Part shown: positions 28,703-36,654 of the stretch, in pieces | Layout of the letters: every line of letters starts with the position of its first letter | Position numbering within the stretch: position 1 is the stretch's first letter | DNA from: a virus | IMG/VR virus record: IMGVR_UViG_3300042939_001032 | Coordinates: 1-64,000 of that record | Strand: one strand, 5' to 3' | Length of the DNA: 64,000 nt | Made by a program: the position numbers and the translations under genes | The notes under the pieces: generated by a model | Told to the model about the DNA's origin: nothing | Seen by the model: the letters and a program-made list of their open reading frames with translations, nothing else | The model's database searches: none

Positions 28703-28710
28703 CTTTAAAC
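28703..28710 (-). promoter_or_regulatory. putative late promoter GTTTAAAG (minus)
   Basis: Exact GTTTAAAG on the minus strand, overlapping the stop codon of the gene 28705-29046. The nearest downstream gene is phoH, 125 bases away, with a terminator in between. It may drive a short untranslated RNA or tiny peptide, with leak-through into phoH. Confidence 0.45.
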
Positions 28711-29046
28711 CACTCTGACTTTTAGTAGGTTTCCGGTCCTATACATACCCCCGATGGCCACCGGGGGCACGGCCGCCGCGGCCGAGGCGTCATCGGTGAA
28801 CTCCCTCAGGCCAGTGAAGCTCAGCCGGGAGAACGGGACGGAGGCCCTGTCCCCGAACCTTCTGGCCGTCCCGCTCGAGTCCACGTAGTACATCTCGTCG
28901 AGCGCCTCGTTGAGGAACAGCTCGCCTCTGTAGGCTGAGTTCTCGTCCTCGTCGTGCTGAATCTGGAGGTAGGGTAGGTTGTGGGTAGTGTCGGATGTAA
29001 ATCTGACTCCCCAGCGATGGTAGGGAGGCTCGGGAGTAGCGGGCAT
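28705..29046 (-). CDS. small virion-cluster protein
   Basis: A 113-residue protein. I chose the ATG at 29046 because GCAGG lies just upstream and because the late motif at 29077-29084 would be only 3 bases from the alternative ATG at 29073. The sequence (PPYHRWGVRFTSD...LPYLQIQHDEDENSAYRGELFLNEALDEMYYVDSSGTARRF) ends with short beta segments (GGMYRTGNLLKVRVV). Fibre proteins often contain an ELFLN...YVDSSG-like strand pair, so a small fibre or decoration protein is possible. No firm family. Confidence 0.5.
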   Translation of the reverse strand: MPATPEPPYHRWGVRFTSDTTHNLPYLQIQHDEDENSAYRGELFLNEALDEMYYVDSSGTARRFGDRASVPFSRLSFTGLREFTDDASAAAAVPPVAIGGMYRTGNLLKVRVV

Positions 29047-29076
29047 GTTCCTGCTCTGTTCAAGTATGTACAAGTA

Positions 29077-29084
29077 CTTTAAAC
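29077..29084 (-). promoter_or_regulatory. putative late promoter GTTTAAAG (minus)
   Basis: Exact GTTTAAAG on the minus strand, ending 31 bases before the ATG at 29046, in a gap between divergent genes. Confidence 0.6.
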
Positions 29085-29144
29085 TCTAGTACGTTGGTAA
29101 AAAGTAATAGTAGAAAAGTTACGGTGCACGGGGCGCGGGCGCCT

Positions 29145-29156
29145 GCGCTCGAGCGC
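29145..29156. repeat. 12-bp perfect palindrome, candidate operator
   Basis: GCGCTCGAGCGC is its own reverse complement and sits 4 bases upstream of the TTGACT -35 element at 29161. A dimeric regulator site is possible; GC-rich chance palindromes also occur. Confidence 0.35.
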
Positions 29157-29160
29157 GCTC

Positions 29161-29190
29161 TTGACTGCGGGCCGGAATCCGTGATATAAT
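29161..29190 (+). promoter_or_regulatory. sigma-70-type promoter
   Basis: TTGACT (29161-29166) and TATAAT (29185-29190) are separated by 18 bases. The downstream ATG at 29200 is only 9 bases after the -10, so the transcript would have almost no leader. It is read by the host polymerase and suggests early expression of the kinase gene. Confidence 0.75.
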
Positions 29191-29199
29191 ACGAGTACT

Positions 29200-29787
29200 A
29201 TGATCTCACTTCCAATGTCCAGGCCCGTCACAGTAGTTCTGCTTGGAGCTGACAGAGTCGGCAAATCTACCATCATCGAGAACACCCTCAGGAGATTTCT
29301 GCACCGGAACATTCACGCCACCACCCTGCACTTCTCCGGCCCCCAACCCCACCACTCCAATCCCATCGAGCAGTACATCGGCCCCTTCGACTCCGTCCTA
29401 GAGAGGACGCCAGAGTTCGTGCTGTGCGATCGTGGGTTCTCAGAGGTCTGCTTCTACGACGAGTTTCGTAGGCGTATCTCCATCTCCCACGAGTGGGCTC
29501 AAGCCGCCGAATCCTACTTCCTGGAGCGCAGTTCGGACGTGAAGGTATTCCTCCTCGAGCGGGAATGGAAGTGGAGTCAACCCCACCACCTTATCGAGGT
29601 ACGAGAGGAGTATCCTGAGGCCACGGCCTGGTGGATCAAGAATAAGATGAAGGCGCGGGAGGCCGAGCATTACGCCTACTACGACTACATGCATAACTAC
29701 CTCAACCACTACTCCCTTCTCCCGCACACCGTTCTTCGCGACACTGACAAGGACTTCAACCTGCTCGATCACCTTGTCTCTGTTTAA
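29200..29787 (+). CDS. P-loop deoxynucleotide (thymidylate-like) kinase
   Basis: A 195-residue P-loop kinase. The Walker A loop is LLGADRVGKST (residues 14-24), then a lid/base region with LHFSGPQP and an FVLCDRGFSEVCFYDEF segment whose DRG matches the DR(Y/F/G) motif of thymidylate and deoxynucleoside monophosphate kinases. It would phosphorylate dNMPs for phage DNA synthesis. ATG 29200 is used; an ATG at 29215 is an alternative. The stop TAA lies inside the late motif at 29782. Substrate cannot be fixed from sequence. Confidence 0.75.
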   Translation: MISLPMSRPVTVVLLGADRVGKSTIIENTLRRFLHRNIHATTLHFSGPQPHHSNPIEQYIGPFDSVLERTPEFVLCDRGFSEVCFYDEFRRRISISHEWAQAAESYFLERSSDVKVFLLEREWKWSQPHHLIEVREEYPEATAWWIKNKMKAREAEHYAYYDYMHNYLNHYSLLPHTVLRDTDKDFNLLDHLVSV

Positions 29788-29789
29788 AG
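29782..29789 (+). promoter_or_regulatory. putative late promoter GTTTAAAG
   Basis: Exact GTTTAAAG ending 45 bases before the ATG at 29834 and overlapping the preceding stop codon. A short hairpin, GCCCT-ATA-AGGGC (29801-29813), lies in the presumed leader without a T-run, so it is more likely an mRNA-end structure than a terminator. Confidence 0.6.
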
Positions 29790-29833
29790 ATAGTCGATCC
29801 GCCCTATAAGGGCTCTAGAAGTATTACTTCACC

Positions 29834-30565
29834 ATGGCCAATATCCTCAACCAGGGCCTGTACCGTACCCTGGGAATCCAGTTTGAATACAAGATCAAAT
29901 TCCAGGAGTTTCTAGACGAGGCCCGCACCTCCGCCCTTGTTGCGTCGTACAGCGACGGTGACAACACCTCCGCCAGCAGACTCGCTCTATACAACAGTTT
30001 CGTGAAGGCGGGTCCGACGATGGGCTTCGAAGCCAAGAGGATCGCCTACAGCCTACTCAAGTACATCGGTGACGCGCTTAACGCCAGCGCCGACGTGCCC
30101 GCCGAGGACAAAGCGCTGCTCGACGAGGGCCTCTTTAACGTCATCAGGTACGTTGGCATGGAGGGTGACGAGGACTTCCACTTCATGGTGGCAAGCTTCA
30201 ACCTGGCCGAAGTGATCTCAGCGATCGTCGCCGAGGTCGTTCCGGCTCCTCAGGCCCCCGTGGGTGGGCTCGTAACACTCTCCCTGGAGAAGGCGGGAAG
30301 TGGCTACACCACCGACGGCACTCTGACGTCAGGCACAGTATCCGTCCTCGTAGAGTCCACAGAGACCACCAACCCCGCCGGTTACACTGCCGGTGAGGCC
30401 ACAGTAACCATCACCGCCGGTAAAGTCACCGCGATCGGCGCGATCGCAACCGCCGGCGATGGGTTCGAAGTCGGCCAGATCGTGGCCATCAATGTCGATG
30501 TTGCCGGGTCACCTGGCGCCACCCAGAAGACCGCGGCTCTGGCCAAAGTCGTCGCCGTAGTCTGA
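29834..30565 (+). CDS. putative virion structural protein
   Basis: A 243-residue protein. Residues 1-130 are helical (FEYKIKFQEFLDEARTSALVASYSDG, RLALYNSFVKAGPTMGFEAKRIAYSLLKYIGDAL). Residues 140-243 are a beta domain with a recurring GSGYT..GT / GDGFEVGQIV pattern (LEKAGSGYTTDGTLTSG, TAGDGFEVGQIVAINV), as in phage fibre and baseplate proteins. It starts under a late motif and precedes the tail hub by 12 bases. No Shine-Dalgarno. Likely structural; exact role unknown. Confidence 0.55.
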   Translation: MANILNQGLYRTLGIQFEYKIKFQEFLDEARTSALVASYSDGDNTSASRLALYNSFVKAGPTMGFEAKRIAYSLLKYIGDALNASADVPAEDKALLDEGLFNVIRYVGMEGDEDFHFMVASFNLAEVISAIVAEVVPAPQAPVGGLVTLSLEKAGSGYTTDGTLTSGTVSVLVESTETTNPAGYTAGEATVTITAGKVTAIGAIATAGDGFEVGQIVAINVDVAGSPGATQKTAALAKVVAVV

Positions 30566-30577
30566 TAAGCGCCCGAT

Positions 30578-33500
30578 GTGTCGAGTCTGTACCGTTGCAG
30601 AGCCCGCGTAGGCTACCGTCCCTCCGGATCGGAGCAGCTTATCGTCTTCGACGAAAGGCAGATACAGGAGCTAAACGTAAAACTGAAGTGGAAGCCTAAC
30701 GCGGCGTTCGCTAACGCGGACTCCTCGACGGAGGCTTCCGTCAGCACCAACGCACTCTCAGCCTCCACCTGCTCCGTAACGATCAGCGATCCCTACCTCA
30801 CGGGACTGGCCTGGCCGGCGCTCTTCGACGCCGCCAGCCTGTACACGCAGTCCAATATCTTCTCCGCGAACAACATACTCCTTCCCCCGTGCGGGGAGAA
30901 GCAGGATCCCTACACCGACAAGTGCTTCAAGTACGTTGATAGCGAGTCGGACGGAACCACCTCCGTAAGCAAATTTCCCTTCCTCGTCCTGTCGCTGTGG
31001 TACGATGTCAAGGGGACGTCATTCGGCTCCGACTTCTACTTCAGGGTCAGTGGCCTCTCCATCTCCCACGGAGCTAGGTACCCGAGCGTGACCATTCGCG
31101 GGCAGGAAGCCCGCTCCATACTATTCAATCAGTCGCTGGTCAACATCTCCCTGGACGAGGGCCTGCCCATCGACAAGGCCCTGAAGGACCTAGCGGAAGG
31201 CCAGGGGTACTCGGTGTCCTTCTGCTCCAATACCAACTCCGATCCGACCAAGAAGAGGATACTCCCCCGCACGGTGCGTTACACCGGGGTAACTGTCGAC
31301 GAGGCGATTAAGAAAGTCCTCGACTCGGTCAGTGGTAACTTCCTCTCCATGCCAACACGCGATTACGCGAACAAGATCTCCATGTGCTCCAGGGGCGAGA
31401 TCAGTCAAGGGTGTTCCGTATTCTACCTCGGCAAAGGCCTCTACGAAGGGTACGAGATCAACGGCCAACCGGAACTGACCATCCTGCCACTCAACGCCGA
31501 GTCCGGCTCCAATCGGAATAACGCCGACCCCTACCTCTCCGAGGCTTTCAAAGCTTCCACCTACGTCCTGGGGGACATGGTGCCCCAGAAGAGAAAGAAG
31601 GCCATGGAGAAGGTCAAAAAGGTCGCCTTCCCCGGCCTCTTCGAGAAGGCCCCCAAGCACGTAAAGAACGCCCCCTCGACGACCGGGTACGTGTGGCGGG
31701 AGGCTAAGCCGGCTTCCTCCAACGCGAAGAGCGCGCAGGTGACCAACGAGGAGGCCACAAAGATCCAGAAGGATGGCCTGAAGCTCTTTGGCACGGCGCC
31801 CAACGGCACCACCTCCATCTCGTTTCTGAGCGGGGTGGTTCAGGAGGCCATCGAGGGGAGCGGGCGGGTACTCATCAAGACAAAATTTGCCCTGCAGATC
31901 TGTGAGAAGGAAGGGAGCCAGAAGTGCTTCTTTAGGCCTGTGTTTCAGGAGTCCACCAACCTATCGTCGGTGAAGGTGAAGCCCAAGGATAAGGTGGAGA
32001 TCAGTCAGGAGCTCGGCTCCTCCACCTCCGATAAGCCCGAGCTTGTCAGATTCTACATCATGGGGCATAACAACCAACTCACCGTCATCAATCCTAAGAT
32101 CGTGTGGGAGTGGGCGTTCCCTGAGACTGATATACCAACCACCCAAAGTCCCGCTGTAGTGGGGTCTGGTGGTGGTGTAGTACCGTCAGCCCCCAAGCAG
32201 AATCTTAAAGACTGGAAGGCTACTACAACCAATAAACCTTCCAAAATACTATTGATGGCGGGTCACGCCGATTTTACTTCCTCAGGCGCTCCCAATGAAG
32301 CGAAGTTAAACGTCGAACTTGTTAAGTGGGCGCAGCGAAACGCTAGCGCGTACGGTGTCTCGGACTTTGTAGAATTTTATTTACCCTCGTCAGGAAATAT
32401 ACCCGAGACTGATCCTAGATCCCAGTACATTAAAACTAGCGCTGGAGTATCGGGAGGTAGACAGGTTATAGAGATACACAACGACGAGAAAGAGGGAAAC
32501 AGTGGTGTTATTCCACCGACCGGAGGTAAACAAATCTGGCCGTTAGACGACGCTCTTGCGTCCCAGTATGGGGCTTTCAATAAAAATTGGAGGCGTGGTC
32601 TAGCGGTTCCTAAGCGCGGCGGGACGATACTCGAGGTGGGAAGGATGGATGGTCCGACCTCTCGGATCTTTACGTCGGGAACCCCTGCTCAGAAGGAAGC
32701 GCTCTATAAGCAGCTGATGGATCCAACAATGAGAGCTATCGCCGCGGAGAAAGCCCGCAAGGCGGGCACTGCAACCACCTCGGCCTCCTCTGCTTCGTCA
32801 TCGGCACCATCGGAAGGATTTATCGTCGGTAGAGTGGGGTCTACTGGGGAATCCTCAGGACCACACGTTCATATCCAGGAATCCACCAGCAGAACTCTCT
32901 CCGAGCAGCAATTACGCTCACTAGCATCCAAGTACGTTACTGTAGCTGGCAAGTCACTTACGTCCTATACGCAGGGCCAAGGATTCGGCGCTGGAAGAAA
33001 TCATGCTGGAATAGACTACCCCATAAAAGCTGGAGAACCAGTAAGCGTGACCGGTACAATTGTAGCCGCTGGTCCCGGAGTGGGTGGAAGCGACTGCGGA
33101 AACGGTGTTGCTTTCAAACCTCCCGAAGGACCCGAATTACTGATATGCCATCTTCAGGATAAATCTATACCACCCAACCTGGCCGGAATGAGTGTTTCCT
33201 CCGGTGGAGGTAAGAGCAAACCAACAATATCCGGCTCCCCCGCCACCCAGGGCCTGACACTGGAAACGAGCTTTAAAGGCATTCCAAGGTCCCTGCGCAT
33301 CATCCCGGGCAGAACCATCCTCTCGTTTATCACCGACTACGACGCCTGGGTGGAGGAGGGTAGGCCCGCGAGCAGGGATCCCGGCGTCTGGATCCCCAAC
33401 CGGTTTAAGAACTGGTTCGTTAATGAGTGCGAGTATCGCTGGAGGGAGGGGGATCTGCGCGTGCAGATAGAGGCCGTAAGCGCGTGGGGGACTCAGCTGA

Positions 33501-34213
33501 CCCGCGTACCTACCTTCACAAACTACCTCAAGAGCATGAGGGATTCCGGTGACGCCAAAATAACCAACAACTACTACGACTACATCAGGTCGTTGGGCGG
33601 GCTGAACTGGAAGGTGGATGGTAAGGACTCCACCGAACTCTACTGCCCCGAGGCCCAGAACCTCAGCGAGTTCCTCACCAAAGGTAGTGATTCTACGTCC
33701 CCTACGGATACCCAGGGAGCATACCCTGCTGCCAATTGTAAGACAGGAGATTCTACAAAGGATGCGATTATAAACGCGCTCTACTCGGCGGGATTGAAAA
33801 CACCGAATGCATTTGCCGGGGCGCTAGGCAACATCCAAAAGGAGAGTCTATTTAACCCCAATATCCATAACACCCCCATTCAAGGATTTACTTGCGTTAC
33901 AGACCGTAGCAATCCTCCGGCAGGCAGACCAGAAAAATGCTATGGATTGGTTCAATGGGGCGGAGAACGCAAAGTAAAAGCCCTGGCAAAATGTGGGCAA
34001 ACAAGTACTCTGCTATGCCAACTCGAATTTATAGTGCAGGAACTCAAGAGCAGAGGCGGCGGAACGGTACAGGCTATGAACAACGCCACGTCGGCGTCCG
34101 CTGCCGCGGAGATCTGGAGAAGGCAGTACGAGGTAGCCAGCGGAGGTATAGCAGAACGTCAGCAATTTGCTGAGCAGATCGTAAAGCAGATTAAGTGCGA
34201 TAAACCCTCATGA
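30578..34213 (+). CDS. tail hub (gpD-like) with amidase-, M23- and lysozyme-like modules
   Basis: A 1,211-residue protein from a GTG start. Residues 1-300 resemble the P2 gpD/Mu gp44-type hub (VTIRGQEARSILFNQSLVNISLDEGLPIDKALKDLA). Residues about 555-690 look like an amidase-type domain (GHAD at about 561, IEIHND near 632, GGTILEVGRMD near 681). Residues 800-860 look like an M23 endopeptidase (NHAGIDYP near 807, ICHLQD near 857; the second motif has only one His). Hub sequence resumes at about 894. Residues 1077-1205 match phage tail lysozyme (GALGNIQKESLFNP, YGLVQWGGER). The hydrolase DNA is more AT-rich than the hub DNA. It would cut the cell wall during infection. Confidence 0.8.
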   Translation: MSSLYRCRARVGYRPSGSEQLIVFDERQIQELNVKLKWKPNAAFANADSSTEASVSTNALSASTCSVTISDPYLTGLAWPALFDAASLYTQSNIFSANNILLPPCGEKQDPYTDKCFKYVDSESDGTTSVSKFPFLVLSLWYDVKGTSFGSDFYFRVSGLSISHGARYPSVTIRGQEARSILFNQSLVNISLDEGLPIDKALKDLAEGQGYSVSFCSNTNSDPTKKRILPRTVRYTGVTVDEAIKKVLDSVSGNFLSMPTRDYANKISMCSRGEISQGCSVFYLGKGLYEGYEINGQPELTILPLNAESGSNRNNADPYLSEAFKASTYVLGDMVPQKRKKAMEKVKKVAFPGLFEKAPKHVKNAPSTTGYVWREAKPASSNAKSAQVTNEEATKIQKDGLKLFGTAPNGTTSISFLSGVVQEAIEGSGRVLIKTKFALQICEKEGSQKCFFRPVFQESTNLSSVKVKPKDKVEISQELGSSTSDKPELVRFYIMGHNNQLTVINPKIVWEWAFPETDIPTTQSPAVVGSGGGVVPSAPKQNLKDWKATTTNKPSKILLMAGHADFTSSGAPNEAKLNVELVKWAQRNASAYGVSDFVEFYLPSSGNIPETDPRSQYIKTSAGVSGGRQVIEIHNDEKEGNSGVIPPTGGKQIWPLDDALASQYGAFNKNWRRGLAVPKRGGTILEVGRMDGPTSRIFTSGTPAQKEALYKQLMDPTMRAIAAEKARKAGTATTSASSASSSAPSEGFIVGRVGSTGESSGPHVHIQESTSRTLSEQQLRSLASKYVTVAGKSLTSYTQGQGFGAGRNHAGIDYPIKAGEPVSVTGTIVAAGPGVGGSDCGNGVAFKPPEGPELLICHLQDKSIPPNLAGMSVSSGGGKSKPTISGSPATQGLTLETSFKGIPRSLRIIPGRTILSFITDYDAWVEEGRPASRDPGVWIPNRFKNWFVNECEYRWREGDLRVQIEAVSAWGTQLTRVPTFTNYLKSMRDSGDAKITNNYYDYIRSLGGLNWKVDGKDSTELYCPEAQNLSEFLTKGSDSTSPTDTQGAYPAANCKTGDSTKDAIINALYSAGLKTPNAFAGALGNIQKESLFNPNIHNTPIQGFTCVTDRSNPPAGRPEKCYGLVQWGGERKVKALAKCGQTSTLLCQLEFIVQELKSRGGGTVQAMNNATSASAAAEIWRRQYEVASGGIAERQQFAEQIVKQIKCDKPS

Positions 34214-34908
34214 TCTACAGAGCTCTCGCCGGCGTAATAATGGGAGCGGTCCTTTCCTCCTCCAAGAAGGAGGTCATGGATACGGCCAGGAACCAGATCC
34301 TCCGTTCCCAGATGGAAGGTGTAAGGAAGGCCGCTCTCGCCCACGTTGCGGAGAAGTACACGGAGGAGGTTGAGTACAACCTCTCGCAGTACATCAGGGC
34401 GCTACAAGAGTCCAGCGTGGAGATCGAGTTTGAGGGCAAGCCCGGCGAGGCTCTCATCATGCGCGCCGAGAGCGCCGTGAAGGAACTCGAGGGGTACATA
34501 GAGGCGCAGAATCCCGACGGCGCCATCATCCAGTTCCTCAAGCGTAGGTACAAGGAGGAGGGCGTGAGAATCATATCGGGTAGGCTCTACGCCTCCCACT
34601 ACGTCAACCGCAAGTCGCAGGGCGTGTACGAGATGACGAACAAGATGGGCTACGCCGGTGCTGTGGATAAGCGTAAGCCGTGGCTCAGCGCGCGGAAGAC
34701 CGCGGAGGGGGTGGAGAGTATTATCGCCGACGCCGCCGCTGAGATCTTCGAGGTGATGTTCGATGACGTGGATCTCAGCTCGGAACTGGCCGGGTTGAAG
34801 TTCACAGGGCTCGGGGACGAGATAGCCGAGCGCAGTGGCTCCGGATTCGCCGTCGAGGGCAAAGCCCCCTCCAAGCCTAAGAAGAGCTCCAAGAAAAAGA
34901 AGCGCTAA
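34210..34908 (+). CDS. helical phage protein with Lys-rich tail
   Basis: A 232-residue protein overlapping the hub stop by 4 bases (ATGA), so translation is coupled. The first 120 residues are helical (RNQILRSQMEGVRKAALAHVAEKYTEEVEYNLSQYI), the middle has ISGRLYASHYVNRKSQGVYEMTNKMGYAG, and the last 13 residues are very basic (KPKKSSKKKKR). It might be a baseplate or neck accessory; the basic tail could contact DNA. Its stop overlaps the convergent gene at 34905. Family not recognised. Confidence 0.5.
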   Translation: MIYRALAGVIMGAVLSSSKKEVMDTARNQILRSQMEGVRKAALAHVAEKYTEEVEYNLSQYIRALQESSVEIEFEGKPGEALIMRAESAVKELEGYIEAQNPDGAIIQFLKRRYKEEGVRIISGRLYASHYVNRKSQGVYEMTNKMGYAGAVDKRKPWLSARKTAEGVESIIADAAAEIFEVMFDDVDLSSELAGLKFTGLGDEIAERSGSGFAVEGKAPSKPKKSSKKKKR

Positions 34909-35603
34909 CCGTAGTACTTGGCGCCCTTCTCAAGATTGGCCTTGGCGCTGAGCGCCTGCAACTGGGCGTTCATCATGTGATAATCGAACCAGCTTTCCGC
35001 CAGATCCGTGTCCTTAAAGTAACACTTCGTCCCCCTGCAGTACACGTCAACGTTCTCAAGATCCACCCTCTCATCCCTACACCACTCCTCCACAAGGTTC
35101 TTGAAGGGGTATCGGTGGTCTATGTGGAATTCGCCCGAGTTGATGAACTCGCCACTTAGGGAGCATTTCAACGGCTTCTTTTTGAGCTGCCTGTTGACAC
35201 TCGCGCGAAATGTCTTGATCTGAGGATCGATGATCTGCCTCATAGCGACCAGGGCATCCTTCTTATTCCTCTTGTACTCGGGCAACTCGATCTTCCTGGG
35301 GAATAGTTCGTCGACCACTTTGCCCTTGCCCAACCAGACCTCGCGTTTAGACTTAGACGTGATCATGACGATCCCTCTTACGGCCTTGCCCTGGAACTTC
35401 TTACTGCGGATCTTGTACCTTACAGGCCCGCGGTCTTTCGTCACCTTCCACCGGGGAATGAGGTCAACAACGGAGTTCAGAAAGGCTTCGTCCTCCCCCC
35501 TCACAAAGTAATTGCACTCCGTCGCGGAGGTTACTTCACTCCACTTTTTTTCGAAGCCGCCTTTACTGTAGGGGGTTTCTTGGATGGTAACGGTCCGTCG
35601 CAT
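34905..35603 (-). CDS. DUF3223/DCL-like protein with HNH-type segment
   Basis: A 232-residue protein. The C-terminal half has LKCSLSGEFINSGEFHIDHRYPF, then about 50 residues later DYHMMNAQLQALSAKANLEKGAKYYG. The IDHRYPF and ANLEKGA pieces look like the H-H and N/H parts of an HNH or DUF3223 (DCL) fold. The N-terminal half (residues 40-110) is basic, alpha/beta. It lies downstream of the sigma-factor gene with a 73-base overlap, so it is in the same early operon. Nuclease activity is a guess. Confidence 0.5.
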   Translation of the reverse strand: MRRTVTIQETPYSKGGFEKKWSEVTSATECNYFVRGEDEAFLNSVVDLIPRWKVTKDRGPVRYKIRSKKFQGKAVRGIVMITSKSKREVWLGKGKVVDELFPRKIELPEYKRNKKDALVAMRQIIDPQIKTFRASVNRQLKKKPLKCSLSGEFINSGEFHIDHRYPFKNLVEEWCRDERVDLENVDVYCRGTKCYFKDTDLAESWFDYHMMNAQLQALSAKANLEKGAKYYG

Positions 35604-36283
35604 AGGATAAATTCTATCAGTTGTTCCGAGTAGCGCTTGATGTCCTCGGCGTTGCGTAGGTGGGGGTTCTTACGAACCAACGTGGATACGCTTCTCTTCT
35701 TCACCAGGTAGTCGGTGAGGAACGCCTCGTCCCCGGGCTCCAGTTCGGTGATCCTGCACAGCAGGTCGTTATGCGACCCCAGAAGGTCCGCGAAGGTCAG
35801 TTCCGTCTCGTAGTCGGGTTCGATGACATTTGAGTACTCCGTTATCTGCGAGAAGCTCATGGAGAAAGCCTGGCGCACCGCCCGGATCTTTTTCGCCGAC
35901 ACCTGGATCTTCTCGGAGATCTTGTCGTCGGTTATATCGGGGTCCTCTATAAGGTACTTACGGATCTTTAGGTAGAGATCGGAGTAGGAGCGGGGGATCT
36001 TTACGAGCCGGCTATTGTCTCGGAGGTAGTTAAGCATGTGGAACTGGAGGCACCTATTCACCCATGTGGAGAAATTGGCCCCCTTACTCTGATCCCACGA
36101 GTCGTAGATCCTGACAATGTACTCGAGAGCCGCGTCCCTAAGCTCCTCGTAGGGCAACCCGGTAAAACTGGAGATCCGTCTCGCGACCTGGTTGGCCTTC
36201 CACATCTGCGAGATGATCTGACGGTCCCGCTCTGTCTCCTTTCTAGAGCCACGGCGGGGCGTTGTTGTAAAGTTCGTGTTCAT
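35531..36283 (-). CDS. phage RNA polymerase sigma factor (late-type)
   Basis: A 250-residue sigma-70-family protein. Residues about 34-90 match region 2 (ARRISSFTGLPYEELRDAALEYIVRIYDSWDQ, FSTWVNRCLQFHMLNYLRD), the part that binds core polymerase and melts the -10. VKIPRSYSDLYLKIRKYL (about 93-110) fits region 3, with a later helix-turn-helix-like stretch. It lacks an N-terminal region 1. Phage sigma factors of this size, such as T4 gp55, direct late transcription. The TAATG overlap with the upstream gene shows coupling. I infer that it reads the GTTTAAAG motif. Confidence 0.85.
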   Translation of the reverse strand: MNTNFTTTPRRGSRKETERDRQIISQMWKANQVARRISSFTGLPYEELRDAALEYIVRIYDSWDQSKGANFSTWVNRCLQFHMLNYLRDNSRLVKIPRSYSDLYLKIRKYLIEDPDITDDKISEKIQVSAKKIRAVRQAFSMSFSQITEYSNVIEPDYETELTFADLLGSHNDLLCRITELEPGDEAFLTDYLVKKRSVSTLVRKNPHLRNAEDIKRYSEQLIEFILCDGPLPSKKPPTVKAASKKSGVK

Positions 36284-36600
36284 TAGTTGTTGGTTTCTAT
36301 GGCGCCCACGATGAAGTCCTTGAGTTGGGACTTAGCAAGAATGCCATCGGTATTTATACCTAGGAGCTCCGAGTCCTCGTCAAACACGGCGAAGTTCGGA
36401 GTGCCATCGCACTCGATCTGGTCGCAGAACTCCCACTCGTCTGTTGTAACATCCCACTCGCCAAAACCTATGGAGTAGTGAGGGTACTCCTCGGAGAGTT
36501 CGTTAGCCGCCGCCGACCATACCGGCTTCATGGTGTTGCACGCAACACAACCGGGCTGCTGAAAAAAGACCACCCGGTACTTGAACTGTTGATCTGTCAT
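36283..36600 (-). CDS. thioredoxin-fold protein
   Basis: A 105-residue thioredoxin-like protein. The active site is PGCVACNTMKP with Cys18 and Cys21, followed by helix 2, a beta strand GFGEWDVTTDE and the cis-Pro segment GTPNFAVFDED. It could serve as a reductant for ribonucleotide reductase or act in redox control of host proteins. It leads the operon with the sigma factor. AAGGA lies 10 bases before the ATG, and TGGTATAAT further upstream. Confidence 0.88.
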   Translation of the reverse strand: MTDQQFKYRVVFFQQPGCVACNTMKPVWSAAANELSEEYPHYSIGFGEWDVTTDEWEFCDQIECDGTPNFAVFDEDSELLGINTDGILAKSQLKDFIVGAIETNN

Positions 36601-36633
36601 AATTTGTATATCCTTGCAAGGTGATACGAACGT

Positions 36634-36642
36634 ATTATACCA
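36634..36642 (-). promoter_or_regulatory. extended -10 promoter TGGTATAAT (minus)
   Basis: On the minus strand TGGTATAAT lies 33 bases before the thioredoxin-like gene, in the short gap after the terminase stop. The same exact 9-mer precedes genes at 51842 and 52267. No clear -35 is seen, as expected for extended -10 promoters. It would let the host polymerase make the phage sigma factor early. Confidence 0.65.
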
Positions 36643-36654
36643 TACAAACGCTCG

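Noticed and set aside
29801-29813. GCCCT-ATA-AGGGC hairpin as a terminator
   Set aside because: No T-run follows and it lies inside the presumed leader of a late gene.
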